Source: Alkalimonas sp.
GTDB lineage: Bacteria > Pseudomonadota > Gammaproteobacteria > Enterobacterales > Alteromonadaceae
Assembly: GCF_020831925.1 (NCBI RefSeq)
Contig: NZ_JAFIFQ010000031.1
Span: forward strand, 1-45,081
Direction of reading: 5' to 3'
Length of the DNA stretch: 45,081 nt
In this document: piece after piece, positions 35,025-43,584 of the stretch
Numbering within the stretch: the first letter of the stretch is position 1
How the letters are laid out: each line of letters starts with the position of its first letter
The notes under the pieces: model-generated
The model's input: only the letters and a program-made list of their open reading frames with translations
Database searches by the model: none
Told to the model about the DNA's origin: nothing
Program-made: the position numbers and the translations under genes

Positions 35025-37457
35025 ATGGAACATGACCCCGTTTCAGCCATCAATGAGCCACTGCAACTAGCCAGAGAGCTGGTGCAGCACACCGGCATGC
35101 ATTTGTTTCTGACCGGTAAGGCCGGTACCGGCAAGACCACCTTCCTGCGCGAGCTGAAACAACAATCGCCCAAACGCATGATGGTAACGGCACCGACCGG
35201 GGTGGCAGCGGTTAATGCCGGCGGTGTGACCCTGCATTCTTTTTTTCAGTTGCCCTTTGGCCCCTATTTGCCGGGCACTGAGTTGCCGCAACAAAACCGC
35301 TTTAGTAAGGAAAAAATCAATATTATCCGCAGCCTGAATCTGCTGGTGATCGACGAAATCAGTATGGTCCGGGCCGATATGCTTGATGCGGTGGATGCTG
35401 TGCTTAAACGCTACCGGCGCAGAGACCGTCCCTTTGGCGGGGTGCAATTGCTGATGATCGGTGATCTGCATCAGCTGGCGCCGGTCGCCAAAGCGCAGGA
35501 CTGGACACTGCTGCAAAACCATTATGGCAGCTGTTATTTTTTCTCAAGCAAAGCGCTGCAACAAGCGAAATGGCTGACGCTGGAATTGCAACAGGTCTAC
35601 CGCCAGTCCGATCCCCGCTTTATCGGCCTGCTTAACCAAGTGCGCGACAATCAACTGGATGACGCCGCCCTGGCATTGCTAAATAGCCGCTATAAGCCAG
35701 GCTTCCAGCCAGCGCCCGGTGAGGACTACATCACCCTGACCACCCACAATCACAGCGCAGATGCTATTAATGAACGCCAGCTGGCCACTCTGCCTGGGCC
35801 AGAAATGCAGTTTGCTGCTCACATTGACGGCGATTATCCGCCACAAAACTACCCGGTTGCCGACAAGCTGGTGCTGAAAAAAGGTGCTCAGGTCATGTTC
35901 CTGCGCAACGATACTACCGAGCAACGCTATTACAATGGCAAGACTGGCGTGATCACTCATCTGGAAAAAGAGCTGGTGCGGGTGCGATGCCCTGGTGAGT
36001 CGCAAGACATTCAGCTATCGCCACTAAGCTGGGAAAATATCAAATACGTGTTGGATAAGGACTCCGGCGAAATCAGTGAACAGGTGATTGGTAGCTTTAC
36101 TCAGATCCCGCTGCGGCTGGCCTGGGCAGTCACCATTCACAAGAGCCAGGGCCTGACCTTCGAGCGCGCCATTGTCGATGGCGAAGCAGCTTTCTCCCAT
36201 GGTCAGATCTATGTGGCACTGAGTCGCTGTAAAAGCTTCGAGGGGCTGGTGCTAAGCAGTCCTTTGTCGGCCCGCTCGGTACTGACCGACGAGGCCGTCA
36301 GCCACTTCAGCCGCCAGCAAACCGCACCGACCAAAGACATAGTGCAGCGCGCCAGAATAGACTATCAGCAGCAGCTGTTACTGGACGCATTCGACTTTAG
36401 CCAGTGGAGCCGACGGTTGCATGACCTGGTCAGTGCCCTGCACGAACATCATAAGCTAATCCACTGCACCAGCGCTGCCCAACTGGATGCGATCAACAAC
36501 AACATCGGCTCCGAAGTACACACTGTAGCTGCCAGTTTTTGTCGCCAGCTGACGTCTTTATTCAGTCAGCATAACGAGCCGCAACAAGATCCACGGGTGC
36601 TGGAGCGATTGCACAAAGCAGCGGATTATTTTACCGACAAACTGGCTGATTTACATGTCTGGCTAGACGCTTTTAGTTTTGATACGGACAACAAGGCCAT
36701 CAAAAAACAACTGAATAAGGCGGCGGATCATCTGCGTCAACTTGTTGCGATAAAGCTAGCCGCGCTTGATTGCATGCGACAGGGCTTTGACAGCTGCCGT
36801 TATCAGGAAGCCGTGGCGCGGGCGCACATCGACCAAAGCAAGCAGGCTCCGGCAAAAAAATCCGCCGAGCCGATTCAACTGGCTGATATGCAGCATCCGG
36901 AACTGCTGGAAAGGCTAAAAAACTGGCGCGCCGAACAGGCCAAAACCGAGAACCTGGCTCACTTTCGCATACTGCATCAACAGGTGATGCTGCACATTGC
37001 CAATGCTCTGCCCGGCAATGTTTCAACGCTGCTAGCTCTGCCGAAAGTAGGCCCTGCTACCGTCGAAAAATACGGTGACGCTATCCTGCAGCTGGTAGCC
37101 GATTATTGCCAGCAAAAGGGTTTGGAGCCCAACCAGGCGCCGGTCAGCCCTGAGCAGCCAGTTGCCCGTAAAAACAAAGCCGATACCCGACTGGAAAGCT
37201 TCACCCTGTACCGGCAAGGACTTAGTCTGGAGCAGATTGCCGAACGCCGGGGCCTGGTCAGAAGCACCATCGAAAGCCACCTGGCCCATTATGTGGCGCA
37301 GGGCGAGCTGGAGCTAACCGAACTGGTGTCAGCAGATAAGATCTCAGTGATCCGCAAGACGGCCGCAAGACTAGGGGATGACAGCCTGAAGGTACTCAAA
37401 GAAGCACTCGGCGAGCAGTATTCCTATGGCGAGATCAAACTAGCGCTGATGGCTTGA
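35025..37457 (+). CDS. PIF1-like SF1B helicase with HRDC and C-terminal HTH domains
   Basis: An 810-residue DNA helicase. SF1 motifs are in order: Walker A TGKAGTGKTTF (about 30-40), the TAPTGVAAVNAGG motif Ia, Walker B LLVIDEISM, GDLHQLAPV (motif III), then motifs V/VI near TIHKSQGLTFERA and YVALSRCKS. An HRDC-like domain (about 615-695, LKNWRAEQAK to KVGPATVEKYG) and a C-terminal helix-turn-helix of the HTH_40 type (about 720-810, LSLEQIAERRGL) follow. PIF1 relatives unwind G-quadruplexes and stalled structures. The exact role in this bacterium is unknown. ATG has AGGGA 9 nt upstream. It stands alone between cca and the toxin-antitoxin pair. Confidence 0.9.
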   Translation: MEHDPVSAINEPLQLARELVQHTGMHLFLTGKAGTGKTTFLRELKQQSPKRMMVTAPTGVAAVNAGGVTLHSFFQLPFGPYLPGTELPQQNRFSKEKINIIRSLNLLVIDEISMVRADMLDAVDAVLKRYRRRDRPFGGVQLLMIGDLHQLAPVAKAQDWTLLQNHYGSCYFFSSKALQQAKWLTLELQQVYRQSDPRFIGLLNQVRDNQLDDAALALLNSRYKPGFQPAPGEDYITLTTHNHSADAINERQLATLPGPEMQFAAHIDGDYPPQNYPVADKLVLKKGAQVMFLRNDTTEQRYYNGKTGVITHLEKELVRVRCPGESQDIQLSPLSWENIKYVLDKDSGEISEQVIGSFTQIPLRLAWAVTIHKSQGLTFERAIVDGEAAFSHGQIYVALSRCKSFEGLVLSSPLSARSVLTDEAVSHFSRQQTAPTKDIVQRARIDYQQQLLLDAFDFSQWSRRLHDLVSALHEHHKLIHCTSAAQLDAINNNIGSEVHTVAASFCRQLTSLFSQHNEPQQDPRVLERLHKAADYFTDKLADLHVWLDAFSFDTDNKAIKKQLNKAADHLRQLVAIKLAALDCMRQGFDSCRYQEAVARAHIDQSKQAPAKKSAEPIQLADMQHPELLERLKNWRAEQAKTENLAHFRILHQQVMLHIANALPGNVSTLLALPKVGPATVEKYGDAILQLVADYCQQKGLEPNQAPVSPEQPVARKNKADTRLESFTLYRQGLSLEQIAERRGLVRSTIESHLAHYVAQGELELTELVSADKISVIRKTAARLGDDSLKVLKEALGEQYSYGEIKLALMA

Positions 37458-37544
37458 AGTTCACTGATCTCATGGTTCGCAAAGGGAACGTTTTTGAGTA
37501 CAAGCTTGTTGAAAAGCACTGGCTAATTTTTCATCTCTTTGCTA

Positions 37545-37561
37545 CCTTACTATAAGTAAGG
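37545..37561. promoter_or_regulatory. Inverted repeat upstream of vapBC, probable autoregulatory operator
   Basis: CCTTACT-ATA-AGTAAGG, 7 bp arms around 3 nt, 25 bp upstream of the antitoxin ATG. The centre TACTATAAG is -10-like, so an antitoxin dimer bound here would block transcription, as usual for AbrB/VapB-type systems. Confidence 0.6.
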
Positions 37562-37585
37562 CAGCATCTAAAAGGAAAGGCAGTC

Positions 37586-37819
37586 ATGACCACAGCAACA
37601 GTGACCAGTAAAGGCCAGATCACTATCCCGGCCAGTGTGCGCAACGATCTCAAGGTTGGCCCTGGAGATCGGGTAGAATTTGTAAAAGTGACTGAAGGCC
37701 ATTGGGAGATGCTTGCCGCTGTTGAGGATATCACCCGGCTACGGGGCATGGTTACACCCAAACGCATGGTCAGCGTTGAGGAAATGAACGCCGCGATCCG
37801 ACGCAAGGCCGGCCAATGA
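37586..37819 (+). CDS. vapB: AbrB/MazE-family antitoxin (VapB type)
   Basis: A 77-residue antitoxin. The N-terminal swapped-hairpin AbrB DNA-binding domain is plain (TVTSKGQITIPASVRNDL, then GDRVEFV), followed by a C-terminal helix (VEEMNAAIRRKAG) that would wrap the toxin. It overlaps vapC by 4 nt (ATGA), with a purine-rich ribosome site (AAAGGAAAGG) upstream. It probably represses its own promoter through the palindrome at 37545. Confidence 0.92.
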   Translation: MTTATVTSKGQITIPASVRNDLKVGPGDRVEFVKVTEGHWEMLAAVEDITRLRGMVTPKRMVSVEEMNAAIRRKAGQ

Positions 37820-38217
37820 TTGGGCTCGATACCAATGTGTTGGTGCGCTTTTTAACTCAGGATGACCCAATCCAGTCGGCCATGGCCAATAAGCTGATTG
37901 AAGATCAACTGACATCGCGCAACCCAGGCTTTATTTCATCCATTGTACTGATTGAGATCATCTGGGTTTTAGAGACCTGTTATGACCAACCAAGAAAGAC
38001 AATTGAAGACGTTGTCAATGCGCTGCTGACTACAAAACAGCTGGTTATTGACGAGGCCGATTTAGTCTATCTGGCGACCAAGCGCTTCTCAAGCGGTAAT
38101 GCCGATTTCAGCGATGCGCTGATCGCCGTTATGTGCGAACATCGAGGGTGTTCTTCGATAGTAAGTTTTGATAAGAAGGCACAATCCGTAGGAATGGTTT
38201 ATTTAGCATCCACCTAA
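37816..38217 (+). CDS. vapC: PIN-domain ribonuclease toxin (VapC type)
   Basis: A 133-residue PIN-domain RNase. The acidic metal-binding residues are all present: D5 (GLDTNVLVR), E47 (LIEIIW), D97/D100 (ADFSDALIA) and D119 (SFDKKA), so the toxin looks intact. The likely action is site-specific RNA cleavage that stops growth when the unstable antitoxin is lost. The actual target cannot be read from sequence. It is translationally coupled to vapB. Such pairs are common in mobile or recently rearranged DNA, and a broken yjbQ fragment begins 46 nt downstream. Confidence 0.93.
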   Translation: MIGLDTNVLVRFLTQDDPIQSAMANKLIEDQLTSRNPGFISSIVLIEIIWVLETCYDQPRKTIEDVVNALLTTKQLVIDEADLVYLATKRFSSGNADFSDALIAVMCEHRGCSSIVSFDKKAQSVGMVYLAST

Positions 38218-38248
38218 GCCTAGCGACCCGCGCTCATCCATATCAATG

Positions 38249-38315
38249 AAATCAATGCCATGATCAACTGCCATGCAGTGTCAGTACCAGAATGCTGCCG
38301 CCAGCGCGGTCGCGG
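38249..38315. repeat. Left copy of an imperfect direct repeat (yjbQ 3' end)
   Basis: By my hand alignment 59 of 67 bases match 43061-43127, in the same orientation. The match covers the last codons of yjbQ, its stop and 15 nt after it. Weaker similarity with small gaps runs on to about 38350. The two copies lie 4.8 kb apart and bracket the ABC/M1 cassette. Confidence 0.88.
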
Positions 38316-38350
38316 AACTCCAGATATACCCCGGCCAGGACCCCATATTC
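38264..38350 (-). pseudogene. 3' fragment of a second yjbQ gene
   Basis: On the - strand this reads GVLAGVYLEFRDRAGG followed by SILVLTLHGS and TGA, matching the end of the intact neighbour (GIWQGIYLGEHRDRASG followed by RTLVLTLHGR). Only about 28 codons are recognisable; the rest of the gene is missing and no start exists. The tail is well kept (LVLTLHG identical), so it is either a young remnant or was once under selection. It lies between vapC and the M1/ABC permease gene. Confidence 0.85.
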
Positions 38351-38400
38351 AGGCGCACAGCACAGAGCTGGTACTGTGCGTCCTGTAAATGACCGGCCCC

Positions 38401-41400
38401 TTAACGCACCTGACGTACGTTGGTACTGGTGTCGCGGCTGATCATTTTCACGAACGGGTCAATCCCCGCGAATGCCGGCCGTTCGTCTAGCACCAGCAGA
38501 ATGCGGTTTTCACCAGACTGGATTCGGTGCCGCTCCAGATACAACACCTCGTTATCGCTGCGTACCCGATCCGGATGCAATTGCAAAGCTCCGATATCGA
38601 ACCATTCATCCAGCGCCAGCTCGGTTTCCTCCCCCATAGCATCCGCTTCGTACTTGCGGGCTTCAATAACCAGCTCCAGCTGCCATTGGCCGTTATCCAA
38701 CTGCTCGGCGATGACGCTTTGGGTCTCAAAGTCAAACAGCACGATGCGTTCAAACAAGTCAGTAATAAAGTCCTGCTCGTCGTCATGGGCTTCTGCCCGA
38801 ATGGCTTTTAACAAATCCGCAGAAGTCGGGTAAGGGGTATGCTGAAAGCGGAACTGCTCGATAAGGTTTCGAATGGCCCGGTTGAGTCGTTCTTCACCCA
38901 TCCGGTCACGCAGTGCGTACATTACCAGTGAACCTTTCTCGTAATAGATATAAGACTGCATTTCCACATACTTCAGTGGTGTCTCGCCTACTATATCGAA
39001 CACCCGACGTGACAGGTAACGGTCCAGCTCTCGTTTCAGGAACTGCCGCATGGCCGCTTTGCCATAAGTCCGCTCCATCACCATCAGCGCTCCATATTGC
39101 GACAAAGTTTCACTCAGTACCTGGGCACCTTTGACGTTGGCCGGCGTAATCTGATGGCCAAACCACTGATGCGCCACTTCATGGGCGGTCACGTAATAAG
39201 CAAAGTCGATATCGTCTTCGTCGCGCAAATCCAGCACGAACCCCATATTCTCGGAAAATGGCACAGTATTGGGGAATGCCTGGGCAAAACTGCGGTAAGG
39301 AAACTCGATGATCCGCAATTGCCTGTGCTGATAGGGCCCGAAGTGCTCGGTGAAGTAATCCAGCGAGTCTTTCACACCAGCAATCATTCGCCCCACGTTC
39401 ATAGCATGACGCGGATGATGGTAGACCTTGATGGCGATATCGTTATGATCTTCGCGGGTAAGCGCCAAATCAGCCGACATGATATTGAAGAAATTCGCGA
39501 TCGGAGCATCCATTTGGTAACGGAAGTATCGCCGCCCATCGTGCTCCCAACGTCGCTCCAGATATCCCGGTGCCAATGCATGCTGGTCCAGGTTGGTGGA
39601 TACGGTCACTGCAAAATCAATGAAATGCGACTGACCGGAAAACAGGCTGACACCCAGTTGACTGCTATCATCCAGTTCCGCCATCGGATGTCGCGCCGGC
39701 AGATCCCGCTTACGTCGTTCATGCCGATCCTGCAACTCGAAATTGCTTTGATAACCCAGCGACGGCAACAACTCTGAATTGCTGATAAAGGTGCCATTGT
39801 AGAGCACGCTGAGGTCAGATCCTTTATCCACAAAGCCTTGATTCACCCGCGCCACTTCGAAGTCCAGGCGTCGCGACTCAGTTGGCTGTAAGGGTGTATC
39901 AAACTGCAGCCACAGCACCCCGAAGCGCTCGTCTATATCTTGCACTGAGCCTCCTTCCAGCTGCAGTAGCATGCTACTAGCCCGGGAGTCATGAGGCGGC
40001 TTATGCACCAGCATGCGTTCAATCACCGTGTCTGAAAGGTTGGTTAGCATATAATGGCCACGGGCATCTATGCGCCGCTGCTCGGGTATGATATCCACTT
40101 CCAAATCGACCGCAGTGATGGATGGTAAAGGCATATCCAGGTAAACCCGATAGTTCTGTTCATAGGCTGCCTGCAAATCCATGCCTTGTTTCGAGGTCTG
40201 AAACGCATTCAACACCCTCGTATTGTAATGAACCCAGCTGCCCGCACCGACAAAAAGCAGCAAGCCGATGGTCATGGTCGCCTTTCCGGGCATCGCCAGT
40301 TGTGAAGACAGTTGCTGCCAACGGTTGCGCAACCTAGCTTCGTTGCCTCGACGCCATAAACCATAACTCAGAGCCGCCATCACTAATGTAAGGCCACCCC
40401 AATACAACATGTACCAAAGGTGCGGCTGCACAAAATGGCCATAGCCGTTAATGTCGCTGTACAGACTATTCGGGCTGGTAGCGAAATGGAACATATGATG
40501 CTCCAGACCCAGATTGGACAGCGTCATCCCCACGATGATAAAGAGCACCATCAGGCCGATACCAGCGAACTTGTTTGGGCTTAGGGTCTGAATAAAAACC
40601 GCCAGCACCGCCGACATCACCAGCGGCAGTACATACCACAGGCTCAACCGGGTGATGTACTGCCCCAGCTCCAACCAGGTATGACCTTTTATTAACTGGA
40701 AGCCGATGGTCATCACCATGCTGGCCAGTGTCAGGCCAAGGATCACAGCCGTCAGGCCGACCAGTTTCGACACAAAAAACACCGAACTGTGAGTCGGCGT
40801 GCAGTCGATGATATCGCCCATGCCACTTTGCCGCTCCCGCCACACCGATTCAGCGCTGTAGTAAATAAGGATGACCGTCATCATCAATACAGTCCCATCG
40901 ATCACCTGACTGACCATAAAGCGGGTAAAGGGCCAGCCGGAAGTGCCATAGGCGCTGCCAAAATTACCTTGCAGCAGACCAGATACGATAAAGAAAACGG
41001 TTAACAGCAGCAGAATCACAAAAGGGGCACTCTTGATAATCTGGCTCACTTCAAAACGGCTGCGCAGCAACAACTGCTGCCACCAGCTGCGCCGATCGGT
41101 ATGAATTTCAGGTGCAGGTAACTCTGTCAGCGCCATGCTGACTGGGGCAATGATTTCAGGATTGCCTTGCTGTTGCTTTTTATGGCGTCGTATTGACAGT
41201 GGCCGGCGTGGATCGATCAGCACATGGGTTGCCAGCATAAGAAGTCCAGCAAGTCCAAGCCACAGCAGCCGGTTGGCCAGAATAAGCCCTTCCAGGCCAG
41301 GCATCGTGCTGTTGCGCTCCGTCGCTGTCCAGTAGCGGGTGACTTCTGTAAACGAAGACATCCCAAATGGATCCAGCAAGGCGGCAAGTGTCCGGTAATC

Positions 41401-42000
41401 CGGATCGCTAAGTAAGGCACTGCTGGTCAGGTACAAAATAAAGAAACCGACAACCCCAAGGTACATCCCCATAATGGAGCGACTGGCGACGGCAAGGCTA
41501 TAGAACAAGGCCGCACAAAACAGCAGGCTAGGAACCACCAGAAAAATAAATGGCCAAATGTAATAGCTGATCACGTTCGGGCCGAAGCGTTCAGCATCGA
41601 GCCAGGGCATCCAACTGCCAAGTAACAGACCAAGAGGCACACTGGCAAACACCAGCACGGTGATCGCGAGCGAACCGGTCAAGCGTCCCCACAACCAGGC
41701 GCCTTTGCTAACAGGTGTCGCCAGAATAATACCATCCATCCGATTTACAACATCACGAGTCGCGGAATTTCCAACAAAGTTGGCAACCAGGAACATGGCA
41801 AAAATACTAAAGACCATCAACGCCATAGCCAGGGACCAGGGTGCGTTCTGATGGACGCTTGGGCCACCGAACGCAATTTCTACATTAGGCACTGCAATGG
41901 TCATAAAAGCCAGCAGGAAAAAAAGTGCGGCAGTAATATAAAATGACGGCAAGCGACGCAGGTAACGCGCTTCCGAACGGGCAAGTTGCAACCACATCAT
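38401..42000 (-). CDS. ABC-2 type permease fused to an M1-family zinc aminopeptidase
   Basis: A 1199-residue fusion. The first 600 residues contain two sets of membrane helices of the ABC-2 permease kind (for example VFASVPLGLLLGSW and ILLLLTVFFIVSGLL). The rest is an M1 metallopeptidase-like domain with the zinc motif HEVAH (940-944), the third ligand probably E964 in LSETLSQY, and a QWFGH segment. The Glu lies 20 residues after the second His, one more than in PepN. Fusions of this layout with a partner ATPase are known in gammaproteobacteria and Bacteroidetes, but their substrate is not established. AGGAG lies 7 nt before the ATG, overlapping the stop of the ATPase gene 11 nt upstream. Confidence 0.9.
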   Translation of the reverse strand: MMWLQLARSEARYLRRLPSFYITAALFFLLAFMTIAVPNVEIAFGGPSVHQNAPWSLAMALMVFSIFAMFLVANFVGNSATRDVVNRMDGIILATPVSKGAWLWGRLTGSLAITVLVFASVPLGLLLGSWMPWLDAERFGPNVISYYIWPFIFLVVPSLLFCAALFYSLAVASRSIMGMYLGVVGFFILYLTSSALLSDPDYRTLAALLDPFGMSSFTEVTRYWTATERNSTMPGLEGLILANRLLWLGLAGLLMLATHVLIDPRRPLSIRRHKKQQQGNPEIIAPVSMALTELPAPEIHTDRRSWWQQLLLRSRFEVSQIIKSAPFVILLLLTVFFIVSGLLQGNFGSAYGTSGWPFTRFMVSQVIDGTVLMMTVILIYYSAESVWRERQSGMGDIIDCTPTHSSVFFVSKLVGLTAVILGLTLASMVMTIGFQLIKGHTWLELGQYITRLSLWYVLPLVMSAVLAVFIQTLSPNKFAGIGLMVLFIIVGMTLSNLGLEHHMFHFATSPNSLYSDINGYGHFVQPHLWYMLYWGGLTLVMAALSYGLWRRGNEARLRNRWQQLSSQLAMPGKATMTIGLLLFVGAGSWVHYNTRVLNAFQTSKQGMDLQAAYEQNYRVYLDMPLPSITAVDLEVDIIPEQRRIDARGHYMLTNLSDTVIERMLVHKPPHDSRASSMLLQLEGGSVQDIDERFGVLWLQFDTPLQPTESRRLDFEVARVNQGFVDKGSDLSVLYNGTFISNSELLPSLGYQSNFELQDRHERRKRDLPARHPMAELDDSSQLGVSLFSGQSHFIDFAVTVSTNLDQHALAPGYLERRWEHDGRRYFRYQMDAPIANFFNIMSADLALTREDHNDIAIKVYHHPRHAMNVGRMIAGVKDSLDYFTEHFGPYQHRQLRIIEFPYRSFAQAFPNTVPFSENMGFVLDLRDEDDIDFAYYVTAHEVAHQWFGHQITPANVKGAQVLSETLSQYGALMVMERTYGKAAMRQFLKRELDRYLSRRVFDIVGETPLKYVEMQSYIYYEKGSLVMYALRDRMGEERLNRAIRNLIEQFRFQHTPYPTSADLLKAIRAEAHDDEQDFITDLFERIVLFDFETQSVIAEQLDNGQWQLELVIEARKYEADAMGEETELALDEWFDIGALQLHPDRVRSDNEVLYLERHRIQSGENRILLVLDERPAFAGIDPFVKMISRDTSTNVRQVR

Positions 42001-42011
42001 AGCAGTTCTCC

Positions 42012-42905
42012 TTATGCCAGGCAGGCAGTGCTGCCATTCCGCACTTTATGCAAGGTGGCAAAATACACATCTTCCAGATCCGGGGTGACCGCGACAAAGT
42101 CGTCCGCTGGTTGCTGCTCAGACAATACATGCAATACACTGCGACCAGCCTGCAAGTGACTGGAAATAACGGTGTGTTGCTGCATCAGAGCTGGCGCTTG
42201 CTGCTTGTCAACTACGGTGCGCCATACCTGGCCGTGAAGCTCATGCATTAGGGCTGCAGGTTCCCCTTCCAGCTGGATCCGACCTTGTGCCAGTACCGCC
42301 ATGCGTGGGCACAGGTCCGCTACGTCCTCAACGATATGGGTCGATAGAATGACCACTTTGCTTTGGCCAATATCAGCGAGCAGGTTGTGAAAGCGATTGC
42401 GCTCTTCTGGGTCCAGCCCTGCTGTCGGTTCGTCGACAATAATCAGTTCCGGATTGCCAATCAGCGCCTGGGCAATACCGAAACGCTGGCGCATCCCACC
42501 AGAAAAAGAGCTGACCGCTTTTTTGCTAACCTGATGCAGGTTGGTCTGTTCCAACAGGGTATCGACCAGTTGTTTGCGCTGTTTGCTATTGATAATGCCT
42601 TTGAGGATCGCAACATGGTCGAGTAAATCCCGGGCGCTGATGCGCGGATAGACGTTAAAATCCTGCGGCAGGTAGCCGAGTGTCGCCCTGATCTGGTCCG
42701 GTTGTTCAGCAACCTTAATACCATTAAAAACAATCTCACCATGGTCAGCGGATTGCAGTGTGGCAATGGTGCGCATCAACGAGGATTTCCCTGCGCCATT
42801 TGGCCCCAACAAGCCGAACATTCCTACCGGAATATCGAGATTGATAGCATCCAAGGCTTTGACACCGTTATTGTAGGTTTTGGATAGATTACGAATAGTC
42901 AGCAT
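42012..42905 (-). CDS. ABC transporter ATP-binding protein
   Basis: A 297-residue nucleotide-binding subunit. It has Walker A GPNGAGKSS, the Q-loop LPQDFNVYP, signature FSGGMRQR, Walker B LIIVDEPTAGLDP and the switch His in LSTHIVED, then a C-terminal domain of about 75 residues typical of ABC-2 exporters. It would power the permease encoded just downstream. ATG at 42903-42905 is chosen because GAGGGG lies 7 nt upstream; the frame is open five codons further to a GTG inside that site. With the M1/permease gene it forms the two-gene cassette between the yjbQ repeats. Confidence 0.93.
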   Translation of the reverse strand: MLTIRNLSKTYNNGVKALDAINLDIPVGMFGLLGPNGAGKSSLMRTIATLQSADHGEIVFNGIKVAEQPDQIRATLGYLPQDFNVYPRISARDLLDHVAILKGIINSKQRKQLVDTLLEQTNLHQVSKKAVSSFSGGMRQRFGIAQALIGNPELIIVDEPTAGLDPEERNRFHNLLADIGQSKVVILSTHIVEDVADLCPRMAVLAQGRIQLEGEPAALMHELHGQVWRTVVDKQQAPALMQQHTVISSHLQAGRSVLHVLSEQQPADDFVAVTPDLEDVYFATLHKVRNGSTACLA

Positions 42906-43060
42906 GCTGAAGCCCCTCACGCACTTAAATTAGCTAAATCACTGATGATCTCAGTACCAGTAGACCACTATGCCAGAGTGTGGGTTAAGGCAGAATCAAT
43001 GATTTGTAACAGAGTACTGCAAGGGTGTAATTTCTGAGTGCCTAAGAGGGCTTGCCTGTT

Positions 43061-43127
43061 AAATCACTGCCATGATCAACGGCCATGCAGTGTCAGCACC
43101 AGGGTTCTGCCGCTGGCGCGGTCGCGG
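43061..43127. repeat. Right copy of the imperfect direct repeat (yjbQ 3' end)
   Basis: Partner of 38249-38315. This copy is part of the intact yjbQ gene: it covers its last 17 codons including the stop, plus 15 nt of downstream DNA. Confidence 0.88.
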
Positions 43128-43498
43128 TGCTCACCCAGATAAATGCCCTGCCAGATCCCTAAATTCAATCGTCCTTCGGTTACTGGCACAGTCACACTGC
43201 TGCCAAGCAAACTGGCTTTGAGGTGTGCCGGCATATCGTCAGGGCCTTCATCATTGTGTTGATAGTAAGGCTCATTTTCCGGTACTGCACGGCTGAAAAA
43301 GCGCTCGAAATCACCGCGCACTGTTGGATCAGCGTTTTCGTTCACCGTCAACGACGCCGAGCTATGCTTAATAAACACATGCAGCAACCCCTGCTGCAGT
43401 GTCGCTAACTCCGGCAAGGCGCGGATGATATCATTGGTGATCAAATGAAAGCCGCGCCGATAGGGCGATAGCTGAAGCTCTCGTTGAATGTACTGCAT
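43076..43498 (-). CDS. yjbQ: YjbQ family protein (secondary thiamine-phosphate synthase type)
   Basis: A 140-residue protein of the UPF0047/YjbQ family. Visible are HVFIKHSSASLTVNENADP (the conserved H-T/S-S-A-x-L-x-x-N-E region), the acidic stretch ending MPAHLKASLLG, then TEGRLNLGIWQGIYLGEHRD and the terminal LVLTLHGR. Members have a weak thiamine-phosphate synthase activity and their true role is unclear. The gene is complete, in contrast to the fragment at 38264. It lies between the ABC/M1 cassette and acnB, in the same direction, and is separated from acnB by a terminator. Confidence 0.93.
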   Translation of the reverse strand: MQYIQRELQLSPYRRGFHLITNDIIRALPELATLQQGLLHVFIKHSSASLTVNENADPTVRGDFERFFSRAVPENEPYYQHNDEGPDDMPAHLKASLLGSSVTVPVTEGRLNLGIWQGIYLGEHRDRASGRTLVLTLHGR

Positions 43499-43539
43499 AG
43501 ATCTCCTGTCTGTTGCATGCGGTTGGTTCCGTTTAAAGC

Positions 43540-43567
43540 AAAAAGACCTGCCGCGGCAGGTCTTTTT
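43540..43567. terminator. Intrinsic terminator after acnB
   Basis: A fully self-complementary AAAAAGACCTGCCG / CGGCAGGTCTTTTT sequence, a GC-rich stem with A- and T-runs at the ends, 17 nt after the acnB stop on the - strand. It can work in either direction. Confidence 0.92.
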
Positions 43568-43584
43568 AGTAGTGCAGCTGTTGA

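Noticed and set aside
38354-38381. GCACAG/CTGTGC inverted repeat after the M1/permease gene as a terminator
   Set aside because: The stem is 6-7 bp with a long loop and no T-run follows on the - strand.
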